Both the position numbers and the translations under genes were made by a program. From Bacteroidota bacterium (GTDB lineage Bacteria > Bacteroidota > Bacteroidia > NS11-12g > UBA955): DNA of 64,000 nt. Below the pieces are notes generated by a model. It did no database searches. It saw only the letters and a list, made by a program, of their open reading frames with translations, and had not been told where the DNA came from. The DNA lies in NCBI GenBank assembly GCA_027621365.1, contig JAQCBH010000012.1, positions 1 to 64,000 on the forward strand, written 5' to 3'. Below, piece after piece: positions 1 through 7,376 of the stretch. Position 1 is the stretch's first letter, and each line of letters starts with the position of its first letter.

Positions 1-165
1 GACAATGGTCATTCTTCCAATGCCTGCTCTGGCAATGAATTCAGCAGCAAAACTGCCTACACCACCCAAGCCTACAATCAATACATGAGATTGATTCAAT
101 CGCAGCAATTGTTCCCGACCAATCAAAAGTTCGGTGCGTTCGAGCCATGTCAAATCTATGTCCAT
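1..165 (-). CDS. tcdA: tRNA threonylcarbamoyladenosine dehydratase, TcdA/ThiF-E1 family (5' part only)
   Basis: The first 55 codons read leftward from an ATG at 165 and run off the window edge. The translation contains WLERTELLIG and the nucleotide-binding motif VLIVGLGGVGSFAAE, which is the characteristic start of the E1-like dehydratase that cyclises t6A37 to ct6A in ANN-decoding tRNAs, using ATP. The adenylation and C-terminal regions lie outside the window. The gene is divergent from the subtilase gene starting at 206 and has its own promoter-like TATCTTTG at 176-183. Another ThiF-family member is possible, but the WLERTELL start favours TcdA. Confidence 0.85.
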   Translation of the reverse strand, partial: MDIDLTWLERTELLIGREQLLRLNQSHVLIVGLGGVGSFAAEFIARAGIGRMTIV

Positions 166-175
166 AACGATAGCA

Positions 176-183
176 CAAAGATA
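176..183 (-). promoter_or_regulatory. Bacteroidota -7 promoter element TATCTTTG for tcdA
   Basis: A perfect TAnnTTTG on the minus strand, 10 bases before the ATG at 165. No clear -33 TTG is visible. It lies 9 bases from the oppositely directed TATCTTTG at 193-200. Confidence 0.6.
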
Positions 184-192
184 GCGGGCCCT

Positions 193-200
193 TATCTTTG
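193..200 (+). promoter_or_regulatory. Bacteroidota -7 promoter element TATCTTTG for the subtilase gene
   Basis: A perfect TAnnTTTG ending 5 bases before the ATG at 206. Transcription would start at or a few bases before the start codon. No good -33 element was seen. Confidence 0.6.
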
Positions 201-205
201 GTTCG

Positions 206-2467
206 ATGGTAAAAAAACTCCCCTGTCTATCCCTTCTTGCCTTGATTAGTTCTGCAGTCATGGGGCAAAATGCATCCATGAAGCATTCGGTCTTTTCGCC
301 TTCTACGGCTGTGTTGATGGATTCAGAATTGGCTTCCAAGATGCTTGTTTTGGTAGACGGAAAGATTTTGGCCTTGGCTTGGGTGGCCGATGATTTTCAG
401 GCTCCAGAAGGGGTTGAAATAGAGCGGGAATTCCAGTGGAGCATTGGGCGAGGGGTTACGCTTTCTATCCAGCCAAGTGCACTGACTACTTTGGTCCAGC
501 ATCCCAAGCTTAAATATATTGATGCTGCCTCGCGCATCAATAGCCCAAGGCCCTTGAACGATACTTCTCGTATTTTGTCAGATGTTGACCGGGCTCACCA
601 GGGCTTGCAAAATGCGTTGCCTCAAGATTACACGGGGAAAGGGGTCTTGGTAGGAATTGTCGACATCGGTTTTCAAACCGATCATCCCACCTTTTACAAC
701 GAAGACGGAACCCGTTACCGCGTCTGTCGATTCTGGAACCAGTCAGTGGCAGGAACTCCTCCCCAAGGATATTTCTATGGAGCGGAGTTCAAAGATTCAG
801 TGTCGATTGTGAAGAATATTGACCCCTGGCATTCACACGGTACACACGTGGCAGGAATCGCGGCGGGTTCTGGCTTCAAATCTCCCAACAACCGATACAG
901 AGGCATGGCTCCTGAAGCCGATATCGCCTTTGTGAACATTGCCTATAAAAACGACACCTTGGACGGGAGTGCATTGGGTGATTATTTGGTTGCCAATCCC
1001 ACCATTATTGATGCTTATGAGTATTTGTTCAAGCTCGGTGTGGAACGCAACCAGCCGGTGGTGACCAACTTGAGTTGGGGCATGCACACAGGCCCACACG
1101 ACGGTACCTCGTTGTTTGATTTGAGTGTGGAGAGTTTGTCCAACCCTGGGCATGTCATGGTCGGGGCTGCTGGAAACGATGCCAACAATGCCATGCACGT
1201 GGGATGGGAGGGCAAAACCATGCAAGATACATTTTACTCTATCGCTATTGACCGATCAAGAAACTACTACCGCCATGAGAATGTGTACGTCGACATTTGG
1301 GGACAGCGAATGAACATGGATCTATCGGTTCAAGTGGCCTTGGTAGACACATTTGGCAATGAACTTCTCAAATCAGAATGGAACCAGGTCGGTGATTGCT
1401 TGAATTGCGGCCTCCAGGCGCAGACCTTGGTTTCAGGTACCGATACGCTTTGGTTGCGGTATATGGAGCAATACAATTCGGTTACCAAAAAACCCAACAT
1501 ATGGCTGATGGCCGAGAGCAACAACGCCAAGCGTCAATACATTCGCCTTGGTTTCGTTGGGCCCACCGTACATGCCTGGAACAGTGGTCAGACCTACCGC
1601 TGGACTTCGGGTGGTTTTATAAATGGGCACAAAGGCACCTCTTTCGGGTCTCAATACCAAAAAGGCACGCGCAGCTTTACGGTAGGCGAAAATGGAGGTT
1701 CGGGCCGTCAAACACTGAGTATTGGAGCCTATACAGCTCGAAACGAATGGACATCAGCCTACAACGGATACAAATCCCAACCGTGGCTCAAAGTAGGAGA
1801 GATCGCCAGTTTCTCTTCCAATGGTCCCATGCCGATTTCCGTCAATGACTTGAGTGGCCAACACCGAATGAAGCCTGATTTCGCAGCTCCAGGCCAAAAC
1901 ATTGCTTCAGCGTTACACCGCATGCAAGTGCCGGGCTGGTTGAAAGACCCCATAGTTTCACTTGACAGTTGGAACGGGCAGCCCGTGTATTACGTGTTGT
2001 TTTCGGGAACTTCGATGGCTGCACCCCATGCCGCGGGTATTGTGGCTTTGTATCTGCAGGCCAATCCCAAATTAACGGCTGATGACATTCGAATGGTTTT
2101 GAGAATGAGTGTCTTGCGGGATTCTTTTACCGGTCCAGATTCCAATTATGTATACGGATTGGGCAAGATTCAGGCCTACAATGGCTTGAAAACTGTGGCT
2201 CAATTGGCAGGATGGGTAGAAGACTTCGAATCACCTGACTACCGAGCCTATGCCGATGCTCAAGGGTATTTGAGGTTGACAGGCCCGGTGGGTCCTTGTG
2301 CCCTTAGAATGTTCAACACGGCTGGCACACAAGTCCTGCATCTTCCCACATTCAAAACAGATTCACAGGTGTCACTGCGGTTCCTGCCCTCGGGTCTTTA
2401 TCCCATGGAAATAAGCGATGCCCAAGGGGTGCACCGATTTTGGATGCTCTGGGAATCTGACTATTGA
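206..2467 (+). CDS. Secreted subtilisin-like serine protease (peptidase S8), probable T9SS cargo
   Basis: A 753-residue protein with an N-terminal signal peptide (MVKKLPCLSLLALISSAVMG). The S8 catalytic triad is complete: Asp153 in VGIVDIGFQTDH, His211 in HSHGTHVAGIAAG and Ser603 in FSGTSMAAPHAAG. A long insert separates the His and Ser motifs, as in many Bacteroidota secreted subtilases. The last 75 residues (CALRMFNTAG, then FLPSGLYPMEI) resemble a degenerate T9SS type A sorting domain, suggesting export across the outer membrane. The ATG lies 5 bases after TATCTTTG. The stop overlaps the convergent glsB stop by 7 bases. Substrate unknown; a general extracellular proteolytic role is inferred. 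Confidence 0.88.
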   Translation: MVKKLPCLSLLALISSAVMGQNASMKHSVFSPSTAVLMDSELASKMLVLVDGKILALAWVADDFQAPEGVEIEREFQWSIGRGVTLSIQPSALTTLVQHPKLKYIDAASRINSPRPLNDTSRILSDVDRAHQGLQNALPQDYTGKGVLVGIVDIGFQTDHPTFYNEDGTRYRVCRFWNQSVAGTPPQGYFYGAEFKDSVSIVKNIDPWHSHGTHVAGIAAGSGFKSPNNRYRGMAPEADIAFVNIAYKNDTLDGSALGDYLVANPTIIDAYEYLFKLGVERNQPVVTNLSWGMHTGPHDGTSLFDLSVESLSNPGHVMVGAAGNDANNAMHVGWEGKTMQDTFYSIAIDRSRNYYRHENVYVDIWGQRMNMDLSVQVALVDTFGNELLKSEWNQVGDCLNCGLQAQTLVSGTDTLWLRYMEQYNSVTKKPNIWLMAESNNAKRQYIRLGFVGPTVHAWNSGQTYRWTSGGFINGHKGTSFGSQYQKGTRSFTVGENGGSGRQTLSIGAYTARNEWTSAYNGYKSQPWLKVGEIASFSSNGPMPISVNDLSGQHRMKPDFAAPGQNIASALHRMQVPGWLKDPIVSLDSWNGQPVYYVLFSGTSMAAPHAAGIVALYLQANPKLTADDIRMVLRMSVLRDSFTGPDSNYVYGLGKIQAYNGLKTVAQLAGWVEDFESPDYRAYADAQGYLRLTGPVGPCALRMFNTAGTQVLHLPTFKTDSQVSLRFLPSGLYPMEISDAQGVHRFWMLWESDY

Positions 2468-3408
2468 TTCTTGAAATCCAGGTAAGACTGGATGTGGCGC
2501 TCTTTTTTGCTGTCGTAGATGTCACCAATCGTGACCATTACGCCTGTTTCCTCTACATAGCCAAAGTGGTTGTTGATGGCCGTTCCAAAGGTTTTCATGG
2601 TAGGACTTAGGTTCATGTAGCTGCTGAACAAGGGAGGGATGTTCTCGCCCAAGGCACGAACAGACTGGCTCAACACCTTAAAGGCTGATTTGTAATCCAT
2701 GCCTTCGATTTCTGAGAAAAAGGCTTCACTTTCGCTTTCCGGCAACAAGGGATCGAAGGGCCTTACTAGGATTTCTTCATCGGGGAAGAACCGATGCATA
2801 AAAGCCAAAATCATGTCACGGGCTTCTTTATTGAAGTCGCTGTACATGGTAATTTTGCCAAAAAAGTACCGAATGTCTGGATAGTCTACCACCAGGGCAC
2901 CCAAACCATCCCACAAATTGTCCAAAGAGAATAGACCCTGCTTGTTTTCCGCACTCGGTTGAAATTTGGGCTGTACAAAAGAACGACCCAATTCGATGGT
3001 ATAGGGGAAGTAATGAGATTTTAGCCGGTCGCTGAACTCAAGAATTTCAGCTGTAGACAGATGGTATTCTCCATCTTGGTCGCAGTTTTGAGCGCAGAGA
3101 GCAAACCGATAGGCTCCTACAATCTCTTCCTGTTCTGGATTCCAGACGACAATTTGGTTGTAAGCGTAGGGGCCCTGGTCAAATTCATCTAGGTCACAGG
3201 CTTTTCCCGTGCCACCTCCAGCCGCTCGAAAACTCCATTCACGTAGACGGCCAATTTCCAATAGGAGATTGGGTTTTTCATTTCCATTGAAGATGTAGAT
3301 CTCGTTTTGCAGATAGTTCGTAGGACGCACGAAAATATCCCGAGTCAATTCAGCTTTTAGGACACTGCGGTCAATGGGCTGTATCAAATCTTCAAACTGC
3401 ATGCTCAA
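2461..3408 (-). CDS. glsB: GNAT-fold N-acyltransferase, glycine-lipid synthase subunit GlsB-like
   Basis: A 315-residue protein of the hemolysin-like/ornithine-lipid OlsB acyltransferase family: PTNYLQNEIY near the N terminus, VVWNPEQEEIVGAYRF, and ELGRSFVQPKFQ followed by LWDGLGALVV. In Bacteroides the GlsB N-acyltransferase attaches a 3-hydroxy fatty acid to glycine, and GlsA then adds a second acyl chain. Here the gene lies 26 bases downstream of a PlsC-type acyltransferase, the expected partner, which supports the assignment. It is probably cytoplasmic or peripheral to the inner membrane and the last gene of a four-gene minus-strand operon. It ends inside the subtilase gene by a 7-base convergent overlap. 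The true amino-acid substrate (glycine, ornithine, serine) cannot be read from the sequence. Confidence 0.8.
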   Translation of the reverse strand: MSMQFEDLIQPIDRSVLKAELTRDIFVRPTNYLQNEIYIFNGNEKPNLLLEIGRLREWSFRAAGGGTGKACDLDEFDQGPYAYNQIVVWNPEQEEIVGAYRFALCAQNCDQDGEYHLSTAEILEFSDRLKSHYFPYTIELGRSFVQPKFQPSAENKQGLFSLDNLWDGLGALVVDYPDIRYFFGKITMYSDFNKEARDMILAFMHRFFPDEEILVRPFDPLLPESESEAFFSEIEGMDYKSAFKVLSQSVRALGENIPPLFSSYMNLSPTMKTFGTAINNHFGYVEETGVMVTIGDIYDSKKERHIQSYLDFKNQ

Positions 3409-3434
3409 ATCTAAGCTTCTGGCTTTACAATGGA

Positions 3435-4265
3435 TCAGGCTGAAAATGGTGTATTATCCCCCTTTCGAAGGGTGTATACATAATCGCGCACCTTATCAGC
3501 CCACTGCTGATCACTGTGACGATGGTCCAACTGTTCTGGGAGAATGGCTGGACCGAAGTGAATGTGAATGGTTTTCCCTTTTTGCTTGGTCATTTCGTCT
3601 GGCAAGGTGAACATCTCCAAATTGGCTTTGATGCCCAAGCGTTTTCTCCATACCGCTAGTCGATAGAAACGGGGAGAGTTTCGCCCTTCAATGAAGCAAG
3701 GAACGATGGGCTTGTTGTACTGCTTGGATTTGCTGACAAAGGCTTTGGTCCACTGAATGTCCTGGATTTTTCCATCGACCACGCGAGATACATAGCCCGA
3801 AGGGAATAGGGCCATCACTTGAGGCTTGGCATATTCTCCTTCGATTTCTTTCAACTGCTGCCGAGCGCTTTGGCCAAACTTGTTCACGCCAATGAAATGG
3901 TCTCTCATCGGTTCGACCGCTAGTAACAAATCATTGACGATGATCTTGGAATCGCTTCGCTTTCTGCCGATGGCTGCAATGAGTGCAAGTCCGTCTAAGC
4001 CCCCCAGCGGATGATTGGCAGCCACAATACAGGGCTCTTCCATTGGGATGTGGTCCAATCCGCTGACTTCTAAGCCGGTGCCCAGATAATCCAACGAAAA
4101 TTGAGAGAATTCCAATCCAGTCATGGTACGTCCTTGAACCAATATGTCGTTCAATTCGCGTTCATGAATGAATCCAGCCAACCAATTCCAGACAAACCGA
4201 GGCACCCATTTCAACAGATTTGGGTTTTTACTCGCTGCCGAGGCCTTGATGTCAATGAGATTCAT
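3435..4265 (-). CDS. glsA: 1-acyl-glycerol-3-phosphate-acyltransferase-type O-acyltransferase, GlsA-like
   Basis: A 276-residue LPLAT/PlsC-superfamily protein. Block I reads NHPLGGLDG, so His and Asp are separated by five residues rather than the usual four (HX4D). Block III is represented by ALFPSGYVSR and a later block by PIVPCFIEGRNS. In the known Bacteroides pathway GlsA O-acylates the N-acyl-glycine made by GlsB. The neighbouring gene 26 bases downstream is GlsB-like and the upstream phosphohexomutase is only 4 bases away, so all are likely co-transcribed. There is no signal peptide or strong membrane span; membrane association is inferred from lipid substrates. It could act on other lyso-lipids. 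Confidence 0.8.
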   Translation of the reverse strand: MNLIDIKASAASKNPNLLKWVPRFVWNWLAGFIHERELNDILVQGRTMTGLEFSQFSLDYLGTGLEVSGLDHIPMEEPCIVAANHPLGGLDGLALIAAIGRKRSDSKIIVNDLLLAVEPMRDHFIGVNKFGQSARQQLKEIEGEYAKPQVMALFPSGYVSRVVDGKIQDIQWTKAFVSKSKQYNKPIVPCFIEGRNSPRFYRLAVWRKRLGIKANLEMFTLPDEMTKQKGKTIHIHFGPAILPEQLDHRHSDQQWADKVRDYVYTLRKGDNTPFSA

Positions 4266-4269
4266 GCAC

Positions 4270-5670
4270 TCAATTCAAAATGGCCGCTTGGGTTGCGTCC
4301 AAAATTCGGAAGGCTTCCTCACTCGTCGCTGCCTCGCTATACACCCTCAATACGGGCTCTGTACCGCTTGGACGAATCATGACCCAAGCACCCGTATTCA
4401 ATCGGAATTTGAAACCATCTGTGTCTTCCATTTGGGTGATTTTATAGTCTCCAAATGAATCATAGTGGTTTGATTTGCAATTCTCTATGATGGATAGTTT
4501 CAAGTCATTGTTGATATGAAGGTCGTAGCGTTCTACCGCAAAGGAGCCGACTTTGGCATAGACATCCTGAATGAGCTGGGAAACCGTTTTGCCGGTTTTT
4601 GCACAGTATTCCATGAGGACCAGACCCATCCATACGCCATCGCGCTCCGGGATGTGACCTTTGATGGCAATGCCACCGCTTTCTTCGGCTCCGATGAGCA
4701 CATCGTCTTCCACCATGTGTTCACAGATGTATTTGAATCCAATCTTGGTGGTGATGGTTTCCAATCCTTTGAGATCAGCCAAGGCCTGAACTTTATCACT
4801 GACAGAAAAACTCTTGACTACTTTTCCTGTGTATCCCTTGTAATCGGTGAGGTATTCAATCAACAACAAAATCAAATGGTGGGAATCTACAAAGGTTCCA
4901 TGCTCGTCAAAAAATCCGATTCGATCGGCATCTCCGTCGGTGGCTAAACCGCAGGTCAATTCTGGGGTATTGGCAATCAAATCGCTCAATTCAGGCAGGT
5001 TCTTGGCAATGGGTTCTGGGGCTCTTCCCATGAAACTTGGGTTGTAGTCAGCATGCAGAAATTGGGTCTTGGGTAGCATTTTTCTCACCGCCGCTTGACC
5101 CGCTCCATACATTGCATCGTAAGCCAATTGAGGGGCATTCTTCTGAAGCAGATCCATGTCAAACTGATACTGGCAATGCTCGATGTACATGGATTCAAAA
5201 TCCACATATTCAACCATTCCCTGGTCCAAATACGCTTGCAAACTATGGGGCACAAGAACTGCAGAATCGGGTATAAGATCTTCGATTTTGCTAACCTCAG
5301 CGGGGGAGGCAGGGCCTCCGTAATGGGCTTTGATTTTGAATCCGTTGTAAGAGGGAGGGTTGTGACTTGCCGTTAGAATGATGCCGGCTCCAGCCTTCAT
5401 TTTGAAGGCAGCCAGCGAAATCATCGGTGTGCTCACAAACGATGGAGATAAACTCACCTTGATTCCTTCTGAAGCCAACACACAGGCGGTTTCTTCGGCG
5501 AATAACTGGCCCCCAAAACGGCAGTCATAACCTAACACACAGTGCTTTTCCAAGGGTTCGGATTGTAGCCATTTCGCCGTGGCCCATGCCACGCGATTGA
5601 CGTTGTTTACAGTGAAAGTATCGGCGATAATGGCTCGCCAGCCGTCTGTTCCAAATTTGATCGTATCCAT
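4270..5670 (-). CDS. Phosphoglucomutase/phosphomannomutase family protein
   Basis: A 466-residue alpha-D-phosphohexomutase interconverting hexose 1- and 6-phosphates. The phosphoserine loop TASHNP places the catalytic serine at residue 102. The metal-binding loop is DGDADRIG, the sugar-binding loop GAEESGG and the phosphate-binding loop RPSGTEP near the C terminus, so all four active-site loops are intact. The length is normal. Whether the preferred sugar is glucose or mannose cannot be decided by eye. A purine-rich AAGAAGAG lies just before the ATG. It sits 12 bases after gcdH and 4 bases before glsA, in a four-gene operon that may link sugar phosphate and lipid metabolism (inference). Confidence 0.92.
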   Translation of the reverse strand: MDTIKFGTDGWRAIIADTFTVNNVNRVAWATAKWLQSEPLEKHCVLGYDCRFGGQLFAEETACVLASEGIKVSLSPSFVSTPMISLAAFKMKAGAGIILTASHNPPSYNGFKIKAHYGGPASPAEVSKIEDLIPDSAVLVPHSLQAYLDQGMVEYVDFESMYIEHCQYQFDMDLLQKNAPQLAYDAMYGAGQAAVRKMLPKTQFLHADYNPSFMGRAPEPIAKNLPELSDLIANTPELTCGLATDGDADRIGFFDEHGTFVDSHHLILLLIEYLTDYKGYTGKVVKSFSVSDKVQALADLKGLETITTKIGFKYICEHMVEDDVLIGAEESGGIAIKGHIPERDGVWMGLVLMEYCAKTGKTVSQLIQDVYAKVGSFAVERYDLHINNDLKLSIIENCKSNHYDSFGDYKITQMEDTDGFKFRLNTGAWVMIRPSGTEPVLRVYSEAATSEEAFRILDATQAAILN

Positions 5671-5682
5671 CTCTTCTTTTGT

Positions 5683-6903
5683 TTATCCGTTAAAGGCGTT
5701 TTCGCCGGTAATTTCCATTCCTAATATGAGCAGGTGTATGTCATGGGTGCCTTCATAGGTTACCACCGATTCAAGATTCATCATGTGACGCATGATCGGG
5801 AATTCACCTGTAATGCCCATGCCGCCCAACATTTGACGAGCTTCGCGTGCCACATTCAACGCAATTTCTACATTGTTGCGTTTGGCCATTGAAATCTGAG
5901 CGGGTGTGGCTTTGCCCTTGTCCATGAGCTGTCCAAGTCTCCAAACAAGCAGTTGAGCTTTGGTGATTTCCGTCAGCATCTCGCTCAATTTCTTTTGCTG
6001 CAATTGGAAAGCGCCAATAGGTTTGCCAAATTGCTGACGTTCAGCGGCATAGCGCTTGGCAGTATCGTAACAATCCATGGCGGCACCCAATGCGCCCCAG
6101 GCAATGCCGTAACGAGCCGAATTCAAGCAGGTGAGGGGTCCTTTCAGACCCTTGACACCTGGAAGCAGATTCTCTTTGGGTACCCTCACATTCTGAAACA
6201 CCAGTTCTCCAGTTGCGCTAGCGCGCAGCGACCATTTGTTATGGGTTTCAGGAGTGGAAAATCCTTCCATTCCGCGTTCCACGATCAAGCCGTGAACCAC
6301 GCCTTCTTCGTTTTTGGCCCAAACGACGGCCACATCGGCAAAAGGAGCGTTGCTGATCCACATTTTCGCTCCGTTCAGCAGATAATGATCGCCTTGATCA
6401 CTGAAATGGGTGGTCATTCCCGCCGGATTCGAACCATGGTCAGGCTCGGTCAAACCAAAACAGCCCAACCATTCGCCACTGGCCAATTTGGGGAGGTATT
6501 TCTTTCGTTGCTCTTCTGAACCGAATTTGTAAATCGGATACATCACCAATGATCCCTGCACGGAGGCGGTGCTGCGAATGCCGCTGTCGCAGCGCTCCAA
6601 TTCTTGCATGATGATACCGTAGGTAGTATAGTCCATGCCACCACATCCGTATTCGGCAGGCAATTGAGGGCCAAAAGCTCCCACTGCGCCCAATTCAGAC
6701 ACGATGTGTCGAGGAAACTCGCTCAATTGGGCGTAATGCTCAATGATGGGGCTCAGGTCTTTTTTTACCCAATCTCGTACCGATTGGCGAATCAGAATTT
6801 GTTCTTCACTGAGCAAATCATCGATTCCATAAAAGTCTGGAGCTTGGTAGCGGTCTTTGCCGCGTCCTGCTTCATATAGGGCATTCAAATCGGTCGTTTT
6901 CAT
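5683..6903 (-). CDS. gcdH: Glutaryl-CoA dehydrogenase (acyl-CoA dehydrogenase family)
   Basis: A 406-residue FAD enzyme converting glutaryl-CoA to crotonyl-CoA and CO2 in lysine/tryptophan breakdown. Signature stretches match the glutaryl-CoA branch: RSTASVQGSLVMYPI (the Arg and Ser of the substrate pocket), GCFGLTEPDHGSNP, WSLRASATGE, MLGGMGITGEF and the catalytic-base region TYEGTHDIHLLILG. A TTG further upstream at 6918 would add five residues but overlaps the promoter element TACATTTG (6916-6923), so the ATG at 6903 (MKTTDLN) is chosen. It heads a minus-strand operon with the phosphohexomutase, glsA and glsB. It is divergent from folB. Confidence 0.9.
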   Translation of the reverse strand: MKTTDLNALYEAGRGKDRYQAPDFYGIDDLLSEEQILIRQSVRDWVKKDLSPIIEHYAQLSEFPRHIVSELGAVGAFGPQLPAEYGCGGMDYTTYGIIMQELERCDSGIRSTASVQGSLVMYPIYKFGSEEQRKKYLPKLASGEWLGCFGLTEPDHGSNPAGMTTHFSDQGDHYLLNGAKMWISNAPFADVAVVWAKNEEGVVHGLIVERGMEGFSTPETHNKWSLRASATGELVFQNVRVPKENLLPGVKGLKGPLTCLNSARYGIAWGALGAAMDCYDTAKRYAAERQQFGKPIGAFQLQQKKLSEMLTEITKAQLLVWRLGQLMDKGKATPAQISMAKRNNVEIALNVAREARQMLGGMGITGEFPIMRHMMNLESVVTYEGTHDIHLLILGMEITGENAFNG

Positions 6904-6915
6904 GAGCGTATAACA

Positions 6916-6923
6916 CAAATGTA
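6916..6923 (-). promoter_or_regulatory. Bacteroidota -7 promoter element TACATTTG for gcdH operon
   Basis: A perfect TAnnTTTG on the minus strand, 12 bases before the gcdH ATG. It lies 10 bases from the oppositely oriented element of folB, so the two promoters overlap. Confidence 0.6.
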
Positions 6924-6933
6924 AGGTCCTGCC

Positions 6934-6941
6934 TATTTTTG
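6934..6941 (+). promoter_or_regulatory. Bacteroidota -7 promoter element TATTTTTG for folB
   Basis: A perfect TAnnTTTG on the plus strand. Transcription would start near 6946-6950, well before every possible folB start codon, so this gene would have a leader of about 20-50 bases. Confidence 0.5.
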
Positions 6942-6999
6942 CCCTAGGCTAATTATCCATCGTCTGTTAATTCAAGTAAACATATCGAAGCTTCAAGTA

Positions 7000-7329
7000 T
7001 TGGCCCCCATCGGGGTTCATGCGCTTGAACGCAAGGCGGGTACGCTGTTGAGTCTATCACTGTCGGTTACGTTGAACAGGGATCCGAGTCAAGCTTGGGC
7101 GTTGGAAAACAGCGTAGACTATGCGGAATTAGTCGCGTTGATTCAAAAAATGTCCCAAACCGAATATCTGTTGTTGGAAGAGTTGGGTCAGGGAATTTTG
7201 GAAGCTATTGGTGATCGCTACTCAGAAGTGGAGTCGGCCAGAATTTGCATAGCCAAACCTCATATTCTCATTGCGGGAGCCAAACTGGAATCTTGCTCAG
7301 TTGAATTAAGCCGAGTTTTTCGTCATTAA
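7000..7329 (+). CDS. folB: Dihydroneopterin aldolase (FolB); true start probably upstream of the TTG at 7000
   Basis: The product matches FolB, which cleaves 7,8-dihydroneopterin in folate synthesis: GVHALERKAGT contains the conserved Glu, then DYAELVALIQ, EYLLLEELGQGILEAI and the C-terminal IAKPHILI with the conserved Lys-Pro. From the TTG at 7000 the protein has 109 residues and loses the first beta strand. The frame stays open upstream to a stop at 6922-6924 and encodes VNISKLQVLAPIGVHALER, a typical FolB N terminus, but contains no ATG, GTG or TTG there. An ATT at 6970 would give 119 residues, the usual family length. folC, another folate gene, lies at 60561. Confidence 0.82.
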   Translation: MAPIGVHALERKAGTLLSLSLSVTLNRDPSQAWALENSVDYAELVALIQKMSQTEYLLLEELGQGILEAIGDRYSEVESARICIAKPHILIAGAKLESCSVELSRVFRH

Positions 7330-7364
7330 ACGGTTAATCAACGGCTCGTTAGGCCTTGATGTCC

Positions 7365-7372
7365 TACCTTTG
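7365..7372 (+). promoter_or_regulatory. Bacteroidota -7 promoter element TACCTTTG for the TonB-dependent receptor operon
   Basis: A perfect TAnnTTTG ending 4 bases before the ATG at 7377. It overlaps the codons of the longer alternative starts at 7356/7359, which argues for the ATG at 7377. Confidence 0.65.
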
Positions 7373-7376
7373 TTTT

